Below, piece by piece: positions 52,401-61,068 of a DNA stretch of 64,000 bases (position 1 is its first letter; each line of letters opens with the position of its first letter). The DNA is from Cystobacter fuscus (GTDB taxonomy: Bacteria > Myxococcota > Myxococcia > Myxococcales > Myxococcaceae), in the NCBI RefSeq assembly GCF_002305875.1, contig NZ_CP022098.1, positions 8,122,001 through 8,186,000 of the forward strand, written 5' to 3'. A program made the position numbers and the translations under genes. The notes under the pieces were generated by a model. It saw only the letters and a program-made list of their open reading frames with translations, was not told where the DNA came from and made no database searches.

Positions 52401-55400
52401 ATGAGTCAGGTTGTCGGATGGATGATGGTAGTGATTCTTTGTGGTGCGATGGACGGCGGGGGCACCGCCGAGGAGACTCCGGAGGCGCGGCAGAAGGAAG
52501 CGCAGACAAACTACGACGCGGCGATGAAGCGAAGGGACGCGGGCGAGTATGCCCTGGCCCGTACACAGGCTGAGCATGCACTCAAGCTCCGGGAGGCTGA
52601 GTTCGGAAGTTCGCGTTCCCAGGTCGCCGACTCCCTGGACCTGCTCGGAGATCTCTACCGGCTTCAAGGAAACCTGGCCCAGGCCGAGCCTCTCTTGCAG
52701 CGTGCACGCGCCCTCCGGGAGCAGCTTCTCGGCAAGAGTCACCCCGACCGAGCCACCTCGCTCCACCACCTCGCCGCCCTCTACCTGGACCAGGGGCTGT
52801 ACGGCCGGGCCGAGCAATTCTTCCTGCGTGCGCTCTCTCTCCGAGAAGCCGCGCTCGGCAAGAACCACCCCGACGTCGCCACCTCGCTCCATGGCCTCGC
52901 CGCCCTCTACAGCGCCCAGGGACGCTACGACCAGGCCGAGCCCCTCTATGAGCGTGCGCTCGAGTTGCGGGAGGCCGCGCTCGACGACAGTCACCCTGAC
53001 CTCGCCACCTCGCTCCACGGCCTCGCCGCCCTCTACAGCGCCCAGGGACGCTACGGCGAGGCCGAACCCCTCTATGAGCGTGCGCTCTTGATCCAGGAGG
53101 CCGTGCTCGGCAAGAGCCACCCCGACGTCGCCACCTCGCTCCATGGCCTCGCCGCCCTCTACAGCGCCCAGGGACGCTACGGCGAGGCCGATCCCCTCGT
53201 GCAGCGCGCGCTCGCCCTGCGGCAGGTCGCCCTTGGCGACAAACACCCCCAGTTCGCCTTCTCGCTCCACCACCTCGCCACCCTCTACCTGGACCAGGGG
53301 CTGTACAGCCAGGCCGAGCCCCTCTTGCAGCGCGCGCTGAAGATCCAGGAGGAAGCGCTCGACAAGAGTCACCCCGACATCGCCACCTCGCGCAACGACC
53401 TCGCCACCATCTACAGCGTCCAGAGAATGTACGACCAGGCCGAGCCTCTCTTGCAGAGCGCGCTCGAGATCCGGAAAGCCGCGCTCGGTGACGACAACCC
53501 CGACGTCGCCACCTCGCTCCACGCCCTCGCCACCCTCTATCTGGGCCAGGGATTGCACGACCGGGCCAAACCCCTCTTCGAACGCGCGCGCAAGCTGCGG
53601 GAGACCGCGCTCGGTGATGACCACCCCGACGTCGCTACCTCGCTCCACGGCCTCGCCACCCTCTATCTGGGCCAGGGATTGTACGACCGGGCCGAGCCCC
53701 TCTTCCTGCGCGCGTTGAAGATCCAGGAGGCCACGCTCGGTGATGGCCACCCCGATGTCGCCGCCTCGCTCCACGGCCTCGCCACCCTCTACGCAAGCCA
53801 GGGGGATTACAACCTGGCCGGACCCCTCTACCAGCGCGTGCTCGAGCTGCGGGAGACCTCGTCGGGCGGCAGCAAGCTCCACGTCGCCACATCGCTCCAC
53901 GCCCTCGCCACCCTCTACGTGAACCAGGGGCTGCATGACCAGGCCGAGCCCCTCTTGCTTCGCGCACTCGAGCTGCGGGAGACCGCGCTCGGTAATAGCC
54001 ACCCCGACACCACCACCACGCTCGAGGATCTCGCCCGGCTCCGCCTGGCCCAGCATCGCCTCGCTGAGGCCCTGCCTCTCTACACCCGCGCGTTCTCCAT
54101 TACAGAGCAACGCCTGCGGAAAGAGGCACTCGACTTCTCCGAATCGCGTCTCGCCCGCTTTCTCCACCAGCTGCGTGCCTCCGAGGAGGCGATCTACGCC
54201 CTGTTGCGCGCACACCCCGAGGACGCCGACGTGCGGCACCTGGCCCTCAGCACCGTGTTGCTGCTCAAGGGCCGCTCCGTCGAGGAGACGGCCCGAATCT
54301 CCCGCACGCTCTACCAGAGCCTGAACCCCGAGGATCGCGACACCCTCGAGAAGCTCAGGGGCCTGCGCGGCCAACTGGTGTCCCGCTCGCTCGCCGGTCC
54401 CGGCTCCCTCTCCTCCCCGGACTACCAACAGCAACTCAAGGACCTGACCGAGAAAGGCGACGCGCTGGAAGCAGAACTCGCCAAGCGCTCCGCGCCCCTG
54501 CGCGCCCTCATCGCGCTGCCCCCCCCTTCCCAGATCGTCGAGCGCGTCGCCGCGTCCCTCCCCAAGGACGGCGCGCTCGTCGAGTTCATCGCCTACGAGG
54601 ACAGTCCCCTGCTCCTCCCTCCCGGCACGCCGCGTGTGAAGCTCACCAGGCAATTACGTTACCTGGCGTTGGTGCTCTTCCCCGATGCATCCACCGGGGC
54701 CGTGGACCTGGGTCCCGCGGCGCCCATCGATACCCAAGCCTGGCGCCTGCGCAAAGCCCTGGCCCAGCGAAACCCTTCCTTTCAGTTCGCCGCCCGTAAG
54801 CTCTACCAGAGTGCTGTCCAACCCCTGCTGCCTCTACTGGGTTCCACCCGCCGCATCCTGTTGTCCCCCGAAGGCCAGCTGGGCCTCGTCCCCTTCGCGG
54901 CCCTCCACGACGGCCAGCACATCCTCCTGGACTCCTTCGACTTCACGTATCTCACCTCGGGCCGCGAGTTGCTGCCGCGTCCCGAGGAGGTCGCTCCCTC
55001 CTCCTTCGTCTTCGTCCTCGCCGATCCCTCCTTCTCGGCGCCCTCCGCTGTCGCGCGTTCCATCTCTCCTCCGTCCCCCCCGCCCTCCAACGCGCTCGAG
55101 AGCTTCTTCTCCTCCTCGCGCTCACTGCTGGGACACGCCTTCCCGGCGCTGCCGGGCACGCGGCTGGAAGCCGAGGGGATTCTGCGCCAGTTGCCCCAGG
55201 CGCAGTTGTTCCTCGGCCCCGAGGCCACCAAGGAGCGGCTGCTGCACCTGCCCACCCCGGGCATCCTCCACCTGGCCACCCATGGATTCTTCCTCAACAG
55301 TGACCTCCCCGACTCGAACTCCCGCGACGTCGTGCCGTCGTTGGCGTCTCCCATGAGCATTCCCCCATCCCAGCAGTCACCGTTGCTCAACTCGGGCATC

Positions 55401-55844
55401 GTCCTGGGCGAACCGCCCACCGAGGATCCGAGCCATGCCGATCCCCGCCCCGAGACCATCCTGGTCACTGCGCTGGAATTGGCCGGGCTCGACCTCTGGG
55501 GCACCCAACTCGTGATCCTCTCCGCCTGTGACACGGGTCGCGGCGAGATCCACCTGGGCCAGGGCATCTACGGCCTGCGCAGCGCCCTGGTGGTGGCCGG
55601 GGCCGAGACGGTGGTCATGAGCTTGTGGAGTGTGAACGACAACGCCACGAGCCTGCTCATGGACGTCTATTACCGCAACCTCCTGGCGGGGCAGGGCCGC
55701 GCCTCCGCGTTGCGCGAGGCCATGCGCTCGTTACGCGCTTCCCATCCCCATCCCTACTACTGGGCCCCCTTCATCGCCCTGGGGAGCGATGCCCCCCTGC
55801 GGGCCATCATTCCCTCCGAGCCGAGCAAGCCAACTCCTCCCTAG
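52401..55844 (+). CDS. Secreted TPR-CHAT protein (caspase-like peptidase)
   Basis: In the 1147-residue protein, ATG 52401 follows GGGAGACACG. The N-terminus VGWMMVVILCGAMDGGG is a likely signal peptide or lipobox. Residues ~70-570 hold about twelve 42-residue kinesin-light-chain-type TPRs (consensus ATSLHxLAxLYxxQGxYxxAEPL, then RALxLREAALGxxHPD). A helical linker follows, then a CHAT domain (~730-1140) with the His-Cys dyad: His961 in LATHGFF and Cys1043 in LSACDTGRGEI, then GLRSALVVAGAETVVMSLW and YYWAPFIALG. CHAT proteins are proteases of the caspase fold. Export of such a protein is unusual. No partner or substrate gene is evident nearby. Confidence 0.93.
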   Translation: MSQVVGWMMVVILCGAMDGGGTAEETPEARQKEAQTNYDAAMKRRDAGEYALARTQAEHALKLREAEFGSSRSQVADSLDLLGDLYRLQGNLAQAEPLLQRARALREQLLGKSHPDRATSLHHLAALYLDQGLYGRAEQFFLRALSLREAALGKNHPDVATSLHGLAALYSAQGRYDQAEPLYERALELREAALDDSHPDLATSLHGLAALYSAQGRYGEAEPLYERALLIQEAVLGKSHPDVATSLHGLAALYSAQGRYGEADPLVQRALALRQVALGDKHPQFAFSLHHLATLYLDQGLYSQAEPLLQRALKIQEEALDKSHPDIATSRNDLATIYSVQRMYDQAEPLLQSALEIRKAALGDDNPDVATSLHALATLYLGQGLHDRAKPLFERARKLRETALGDDHPDVATSLHGLATLYLGQGLYDRAEPLFLRALKIQEATLGDGHPDVAASLHGLATLYASQGDYNLAGPLYQRVLELRETSSGGSKLHVATSLHALATLYVNQGLHDQAEPLLLRALELRETALGNSHPDTTTTLEDLARLRLAQHRLAEALPLYTRAFSITEQRLRKEALDFSESRLARFLHQLRASEEAIYALLRAHPEDADVRHLALSTVLLLKGRSVEETARISRTLYQSLNPEDRDTLEKLRGLRGQLVSRSLAGPGSLSSPDYQQQLKDLTEKGDALEAELAKRSAPLRALIALPPPSQIVERVAASLPKDGALVEFIAYEDSPLLLPPGTPRVKLTRQLRYLALVLFPDASTGAVDLGPAAPIDTQAWRLRKALAQRNPSFQFAARKLYQSAVQPLLPLLGSTRRILLSPEGQLGLVPFAALHDGQHILLDSFDFTYLTSGRELLPRPEEVAPSSFVFVLADPSFSAPSAVARSISPPSPPPSNALESFFSSSRSLLGHAFPALPGTRLEAEGILRQLPQAQLFLGPEATKERLLHLPTPGILHLATHGFFLNSDLPDSNSRDVVPSLASPMSIPPSQQSPLLNSGIVLGEPPTEDPSHADPRPETILVTALELAGLDLWGTQLVILSACDTGRGEIHLGQGIYGLRSALVVAGAETVVMSLWSVNDNATSLLMDVYYRNLLAGQGRASALREAMRSLRASHPHPYYWAPFIALGSDAPLRAIIPSEPSKPTPP
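52617..54110 (+). repeat. 126-bp tandem coding repeats (TPR array)
   Basis: About twelve direct repeats of 126 bases (42 codons), for example CGCTCC at 52885 and again at 53011, several nearly identical over 50 bases or more. Such closeness implies recent duplication or gene conversion and should make copy number unstable. Confidence 0.9.
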
Positions 55845-56165
55845 AGGAAGGATGGAAGGAAGGTGAAAGGCAGCGTGGTGTCGCAGCTCCGCGGCCAGGC
55901 GTGAGCACCTGAGCCGCCTCGGCCTTCAGCGGCCAGGTGGACCTGCCCGTGGACAGCCACCGAGCGGACGGAAGGCGTCCAGCGCCCTCGGAGCGAGCGC
56001 GGCTCCCGGAGCTTGAGACACACGTGACCTCCATGGTAGGGCCAGGGACATGACCACGCCACAGCCCCCAGTGTCCGAGTTCAGGCCCCGCGAGGTGCTC
56101 AAAGACCCGGGGTTCCTTCACGAGCCTGACTGGAACAGGGAGTTGGGACCGGAGTCCCACCGCCC
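55845..56165. other. Intergenic region after the TPR-CHAT gene
   Basis: These 321 bases contain no convincing frame: short ones lack ribosome sites. I see no inverted repeats strong enough to name. GGACCGGAG just before 56166 serves the next gene. Confidence 0.4.
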
Positions 56166-57227
56166 ATGACCCTCGCCATCGCGGGCCTGGCCCGTGTCCC
56201 TCCTGAACTGCTCCTCGTCCTCGTAGCCTGGCTGCTGCTCTGGCCTCCGGTGCATCGGCTCCTGCTGCACCTCACGACCTGGTGCTTCAACCGGGGCGCC
56301 TTCCGCGCGGCACTCGCCCTCACCCGAGTCCTGGAGCACCTTCCCCTCGCGGCCTGGATGAGACCCATTCTGTGGCGGGAGGAGTTCTACGCGCACTCGG
56401 CACTTGGCTACACGGAGAAGGCCGTCTCGGGGGCCCGCAACCTCGCGGTCCATGCCAAGGCGGACGCTTGTCTGCCTTGCGCCAACTGCGCCATCAACCT
56501 CTTCATCAACGCGGGCCTCTATCTGGAGGCACTCGACATCGAACGGGGCTGGCAGGGTCCGTCCCATCCCCCGGAACCGTCCGCGGCGCGCGAGTGGGCC
56601 CTGGTGCGGTTCAACCTCGTCGAGGCCGTCTACAACCTCGGGAGCTGGGAGGCCGCCAATGCGCGTCTGTCCAATCTGGAGGAGACAGCGCGTGGGGATG
56701 CCTTCCTGTGGAACTTCTTCCCCGTCCAACGCGCGTGGATCCTCGCCCACACCGGACGCGGAGAGGACGCGCTCAGCGCCCTCGCCCAGGTGGACTGGCG
56801 ACGCCTGCCCCGGATGTACCGGAGCGAGGCGCACTTCGCCCGTGCCGCCTCGCTGCTGGCGGTGCACCGGTACGAGGAGGCGCGGCGGGAGGCCCGCACG
56901 GGGATGAAGCACGCGCTCCGGGTTTCGAGCACGCGCAACGGGCTGTTCCTGCTCGGGCGCATCAGCCTGGCGGAGGGGCTCCCGGAAGAGGCCTTGCGCT
57001 TCTTCGAGGCCGGCGCCATGCACCCCTACCAGGGTCAGGGAGGAGATGGCCTGCTGGCCTGGGGGGACTGCCTCGCGGAACTCGGCCGTCATGACGAGGC
57101 CCGGGAGGCCTGGCGGCTCGTCCTCACGCGAGACAAGCAGAGCGGTGCGGCCTCGCGGGCGGCCTCGCGGCTCGGGCTCCACGGGCTGGTTTCGGGAAAG
57201 GAGGGAGACGCCGATGCAGGCAAGTGA
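56166..57227 (+). CDS. Membrane-anchored TPR-like protein
   Basis: In the 353-residue protein, residues ~10-40 (ELLLVLVAWLLLWPPVHRLLLHL) form a transmembrane anchor. The remainder is helical repeats of TPR type (NRGAFRAALALTRVLEHLP, ARDALSALA-like pairs, AHFARAASLLAVHRYEEARREAR, FLLGRISLAEGLPEEALRFFEAG, LLAWGDCLAELGRHDEAREAWRLVL). Cysteines in ADACLPCANCAIN could bind metal. It follows the TPR-CHAT gene on the same strand but across 321 bases. The function is unknown; partner binding is likely. Confidence 0.7.
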   Translation: MTLAIAGLARVPPELLLVLVAWLLLWPPVHRLLLHLTTWCFNRGAFRAALALTRVLEHLPLAAWMRPILWREEFYAHSALGYTEKAVSGARNLAVHAKADACLPCANCAINLFINAGLYLEALDIERGWQGPSHPPEPSAAREWALVRFNLVEAVYNLGSWEAANARLSNLEETARGDAFLWNFFPVQRAWILAHTGRGEDALSALAQVDWRRLPRMYRSEAHFARAASLLAVHRYEEARREARTGMKHALRVSSTRNGLFLLGRISLAEGLPEEALRFFEAGAMHPYQGQGGDGLLAWGDCLAELGRHDEAREAWRLVLTRDKQSGAASRAASRLGLHGLVSGKEGDADAGK

Positions 57228-57254
57228 CGTGTGCGTCACAAGCCGTTCGGTGCT

Positions 57255-57713
57255 CTAACGAAGACGAACCTTCAGGTGTTCCACAGCGGCATTGGGCCGC
57301 CCCAGGAAGGCATCGAGCAGACGCTCCTCGACGGAATCTTGTTCCCAGACCGCGGCTCGCTCGAGCCCCACGCATTCCTGGGGCTCGGCGGCTCTTTTGT
57401 TGCCAGCGGTGTCGAAGATGGTGCAGCGACGGAAATCGCCCACATCCTGCCTGAATTGAACGAGCGGCTGAGTCAGGTGCTCCTCGAGCGCTCTCCATCC
57501 GATGAGTTCCCATGCATTCAGAGCCAGCAGGTTGACGGCAATCTTGAAGAGGACGGGCCTTGACGCAATCCCGTCCAAGTCAGAGTCTGGCTCCGTGGTT
57601 CTGTGTTCATAGAAGGCAACATGGGGTGGTTCAAGCAGTCTCCCATACCCGAAGGAACCATCTGCGAGCGCCAGCCTGACAAACGTGCCTGTCTTGTGTT
57701 TCTGCCTGCCCAA
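57255..57713 (-). CDS. Imm26-family-like immunity protein
   Basis: The 152-residue soluble protein has an N-terminus, KTGTFVRLALADGSFGYGRLLEPPHVAFYEHRT, that matches the Imm26 pattern (first strand, then DGxxGYGRxL, then a beta strand with F/Y). Acidic residues cluster in EPDSDLDG and RQDVGDF. It starts three bases after the stop of the 98-residue toxin-like ORF, giving the order toxin then immunity. GC content is lower than in flanking genes. The cognate toxin is inferred from position. Confidence 0.65.
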   Translation of the reverse strand: MGRQKHKTGTFVRLALADGSFGYGRLLEPPHVAFYEHRTTEPDSDLDGIASRPVLFKIAVNLLALNAWELIGWRALEEHLTQPLVQFRQDVGDFRRCTIFDTAGNKRAAEPQECVGLERAAVWEQDSVEERLLDAFLGRPNAAVEHLKVRLR

Positions 57714-57716
57714 TTC

Positions 57717-58013
57717 TCAGTCTCCAGTATAGGGGTAGAGTTGCCCCCAGTGTTTCGTAGCGGCGTCGTGGAACAGCCTGCCCAGCGGATTGTCCTTCGC
57801 CACGCCGCGTTGGACGTTCTCGGTGCGATGCGGTGCTTGATTGTCGGACTGAGCGCCCCCATGGAAATCCATCAACTGCTGCTCTCCCCCACGGATCCAC
57901 CAGTAAGCGACGTCGCCATACCTGTTCGCGTAGTTGACCGCGGTCCCGATATCGAACTCATCACGCACAGCTGGCAGAAACATGGAAAGCAGCAGCACTA
58001 CCCAGTGTGACAT
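57717..58013 (-). CDS. Small toxin-like ORF paired with Imm26
   Basis: The 98-residue ORF is bounded upstream by an in-frame TAG. ATG 58013 has GAGG seven bases before it. The start (SHWVVLLLSMFLPAVRDE) is hydrophobic, like a weak signal peptide. The rest is rich in Trp, Tyr, His, Asp and Gly (NYANRYGDVAYWWIRGGE, MDFHGGAQSDNQAP, DNPLGRLFHDAATKHWG). It resembles the tip of a polymorphic toxin without its delivery domains, either an orphan tip left by recombination or a secreted small toxin. I cannot assign a toxin family. Confidence 0.45.
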   Translation of the reverse strand: MSHWVVLLLSMFLPAVRDEFDIGTAVNYANRYGDVAYWWIRGGEQQLMDFHGGAQSDNQAPHRTENVQRGVAKDNPLGRLFHDAATKHWGQLYPYTGD

Positions 58014-58502
58014 GCGAGCCTCACCCGGCAGGGTAGCATCTTCTCCTCCCTAGCGTGGAGAGCTGAACCCGGGTCGGCCGCCTCCCACCTCTCTCGCCCT
58101 TGCCAGCAGCGTGACGAGGCCCCGGGAAAGGTGTCAAACGACTCGTAGGGCTGAAGCAGCATCGCCACGCCCGAGGGAACACGGAGTTCAACGGAGGCGA
58201 GGGCTACTGGTACGATTCGGGCACCGTCTACTTCAGCTCCAAGCCGGTGAGCAGCACGTGCAGCGCGGGCAGTTTCTCCAGCAGGTACTCGCGGCAGGTA
58301 CTCGCGGCCGGGCGTGGGCAACCCCATGCGCAGGAAGGCGGGCTCGAGGTCGGCGGTACGTCGACGCGGACGGGGCGGGCACAGCTCATGTCGGAGCAGC
58401 TCCGGGGCGCTCCCGTACCACGTCTCCGAGCAAAAAAGATGGGGACTCTATCAAAGGGAACGCGGAGCCAAGTATATTTCGGTTCGCGTCCGGAGAACGT
58501 CC
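58014..58502. other. 489-base region with possible gene remnants
   Basis: No intact gene was found. On the plus strand at ~58180-58290 one frame reads like protein (TEFNGGEGYWYDSGTVYFSS) without start or stop context, as if part of a broken gene. A 12-base direct repeat (AGGTACTCGCGG) lies at 58281-58304. The stretch between two antagonism modules may be a recombination junction (inference). Confidence 0.4.
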
Positions 58503-58982
58503 ATGCCCGCCAAGCCTTCGCGCCGTAGCAATGTCCTTCAACTTCCGGCGGCTCGTGCTCGCCAGGAGACCGCCAGCCCGCGGGTCGCCATGGGCTGGCT
58601 GGCGGCCATCGAGGAAGATGGAACGCTCCAGGTGCGGCTCAAGGGTGGCTCCCGGTCCACCTGCCCCGCTCGAACCACGGTAGCGCTGGAACCCTCTCAT
58701 GTAGGTAGGGAGGTCACGCTTCTCCTCGAAGACGGGGATCTCATGCCAATCATCACCGGCCTCGTTCTGGGTAGGAGCGAGCAGCCATCGAGCGGCTCGC
58801 GTTCGATCAAGCTGGACGGCGAGCGGCTCGTACTCTCGGCCGACCGGGAAATCGTGCTGCGCTGCGGAGAGGCCAGCATCACCTTGACACGTGATGGCAA
58901 GGTCGTCGTGAAAGGCGCGAACCTCGTGCAGACAGCGACCGGACTCAACCGGATCAGGGGTGCATCGGTGCAGATCAACTAG
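58503..58982 (+). CDS. DUF6484 / VgrG-tip-like T6SS cargo protein
   Basis: The 159-residue protein starts at ATG 58503, seven bases after GGAG. The N-terminal half is an OB-like DUF6484 region (ASPRVAMGWLAAIEEDGTLQVRLKG, VGREVTLLLEDGDLMPIITGLV). The C-terminal half is beta-helix-like and echoes VgrG tail repeats (SIKLDGERLVLSADREIVLRCGEASITLTRDGKVVVKG, ending RIRGASVQIN). DUF6484 proteins accompany DUF2169 and PAAR-like effectors in T6SS cargo operons. It leads the operon here and probably forms part of the spike stack. Confidence 0.75.
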   Translation: MPAKPSRRSNVLQLPAARARQETASPRVAMGWLAAIEEDGTLQVRLKGGSRSTCPARTTVALEPSHVGREVTLLLEDGDLMPIITGLVLGRSEQPSSGSRSIKLDGERLVLSADREIVLRCGEASITLTRDGKVVVKGANLVQTATGLNRIRGASVQIN

Positions 58983-58990
58983 CCACGCCC

Positions 58991-59995
58991 ATGGAGCTGC
59001 TCAATCGGACACCGTTCGCTGCCGAGCGATTCGTGTTCCTCCACGAAGGCCTGGAAATGCTTCTGGTGGTGGTGAAGGGTACTTTCACCATCCATGCACA
59101 ACAAGACACCACGCGCGTAGCGGATGAACAGGAACCCGTGGTGACCGTAGATGAGTACGGCGGTGACCCGACCACATCCAGCATCCGCCGTGCGACGGAC
59201 GTGGTACCCGCCAAACCCGCCACGGATGTGCTGCTGCGCGGCCATGCGTACACCACACAACGCTCGCGGACGGAGACACTCGTGGCCATGCAACTTGGCA
59301 CCATCAAGAAGGGCGTGCGCGTGGTTGGCGAGCGGGTCTGGAGCCAGACCTTTGGCTCATCGGTGATGTCCGACCCCCTACCGTTCCACAGGATGGAACT
59401 GCTCTGGGAGCGTGCCTTCGGCGGCACCGATGCCAGCAACCCGGAGAATGTCGGGCGCTGCGAGGAAAATCCCGTCGGTCGCGGTTTCCGTGTCCGGGGC
59501 TCGAAACTGCCGGTGGATGGCGCCATGCTTCCCAATCTGGAGAGTCTGGCCCACCCCATCCAGTCTCCGGGCGATCACCGCCCCCCCTCGGGCTTTGGGC
59601 CCATCGCCCCATCCTGGCGTCCACGTGTCTCCTACGCCGGAACATACGACGACACCTGGCGCAAGGACGTGTATCCATTCCTGCCCAAGGACTTCGATGT
59701 ACGCTTCCACCAATGTGCACCGCCAGATCAAATCCTCCCAGGGCACGTGAAGGGGGGCGAGGCCGTCAACGTGGTGGGTATCTCCGAAACAGGACAGCTG
59801 CGGTTCACCCTCCCCCACATCCGCCCAGCACTGGCGATTCGTGTGGGAAACCACTTCGAGGAGCCACCCCTTCTCTGCGATACAATCATCATCGCTGGCG
59901 AACGGCCCGCAGTCATACTGATCTGGCGAGCCAGCTTGATCGTCCAAGGCCGCGTCCCCAACGTGCGAACCATTGAGGTCAAGTCTCTTGGCTAG
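58991..59995 (+). CDS. DUF2169 T6SS effector-associated chaperone/adaptor
   Basis: The 334-residue protein starts at ATG 58991, eight bases after the previous stop. It has the DUF2169 pattern: LVVVKGTFTI near the N-terminus, DVVPAKPATDVLLRGHAY, MELLWERAFGGTD, NPVGRGF, PNLESLAHPI, PPSGFGPIAPSWRPR and FHQCAPPDQ. DUF2169 proteins act as adaptors that load PAAR-domain effectors onto the T6SS VgrG spike. Its stop overlaps the next gene's TTG start by eight bases. Confidence 0.88.
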   Translation: MELLNRTPFAAERFVFLHEGLEMLLVVVKGTFTIHAQQDTTRVADEQEPVVTVDEYGGDPTTSSIRRATDVVPAKPATDVLLRGHAYTTQRSRTETLVAMQLGTIKKGVRVVGERVWSQTFGSSVMSDPLPFHRMELLWERAFGGTDASNPENVGRCEENPVGRGFRVRGSKLPVDGAMLPNLESLAHPIQSPGDHRPPSGFGPIAPSWRPRVSYAGTYDDTWRKDVYPFLPKDFDVRFHQCAPPDQILPGHVKGGEAVNVVGISETGQLRFTLPHIRPALAIRVGNHFEEPPLLCDTIIIAGERPAVILIWRASLIVQGRVPNVRTIEVKSLG

Positions 59996-61056
59996 GCGCA
60001 ACTCCGGGGTGGTCGTGACGGGGATCGGGATGCGAACCCCCGTGGGGCTCCACGCGGTCCAGTCCGCCAGTTCCGTGCGCGCCGGTATCAATCGCTTCCG
60101 CGAGTGGCCGCACTTCGGCGTGGACCTGGCGGATGATTCAGGGCTCACTGCTTCGTTCATGGAACCGGATCTCGGGGATGTTTCCTGGGTGGAGAAGGCA
60201 CGCGACCTGCTTCCATCACCCATCGCCGAGGCGCTGTGGACGAGCCGCCTCTGGAACCTCGCCGGTTATCGCGGCAGGGTGCGCGCCTTCATCGCCACGC
60301 CCTACCCGGCTCGAGAGGGAATGACCGCCGAGGTGTACCAGGAACTGGCACCTACGCTCGGAGAGGACTGCTTCGACGAAGCCGTGAACATCCCCACCGA
60401 GCTCGTCGCGCTCGATCATGCGGCCGGGGCTACTCGCCATGGCACGCGCCATCGAACAACTCACGGAACACAAGGCGGACCTGTGCGTGGTGGGTGCGGT
60501 GGACTCGCTCCTGGAGAGCACCTTCCTGCACGCGCTCCTGGCAGAGGGCCGGCTCAAAACCGGACAAAGCTCCTCGGGACTCATCCCCGGAGAGGGCGCC
60601 GCGGCACTGGTGCTGGAACGCACGGAGGATGCCTTGCGGCGGCAGGCCTGGCCCCTCGCGGTGGTGGACGCCATCTCATTGGAGCAGGATGCGCCCCATC
60701 AACCGCATGCACCCATCAGGGCCGAGGGCCCCACCCGCGCGCTCCGCACCGTGCTCGAGGTCGCCGGGGCTGGAGGGATCCGCCGGGTGATGAATGATCT
60801 CAACGGCGAGCGCTGGCGCTTCCTCGAGTGGGCACTCGCCGAGACACGTTGCCTCGATGGACTTCCACGCGGGTGGCAGCTCTGGCATCCCGCGGATTGT
60901 CTCGGTGATGTGGGTGCCGCTTTCGGGCTGGTCGCCGTGGCTCTCGCAACACGGGCCTTCGCGCGTGGGTACCACGGCGATGGCAAGGTATTGATCGCCG
61001 CCTGCTCGGAGCGCGGCGAGCGCGCGGCCATGTGTCTCTCCGCTCCGACAAGATAA
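59988..61056 (+). pseudogene. Thiolase-fold (beta-ketoacyl-synthase-like) T6SS-associated protein, frameshifted
   Basis: Two frames together give one protein of the KS-like type found in T6SS cargo operons. The first part (TTG 59988, after GAGG) reads VVVTGIGMRTPVGLHAVQS...VALDHAAG; the second reads LLAMARAIEQLTEHKADLCVVGAVDS...GLIPGEGAAALVLER...HPADCLGDVGAAFG. The break is a GGGG run at 60426-60429: one G fewer restores a continuous 355-residue product. It is either a true frameshift, a phase-variable tract, or a sequencing error. There is no usual active-site Cys context, so a structural or chaperone role is likely. The flanking genes are intact. Confidence 0.75.
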
Positions 61057-61068
61057 GGAGATCGCCTG

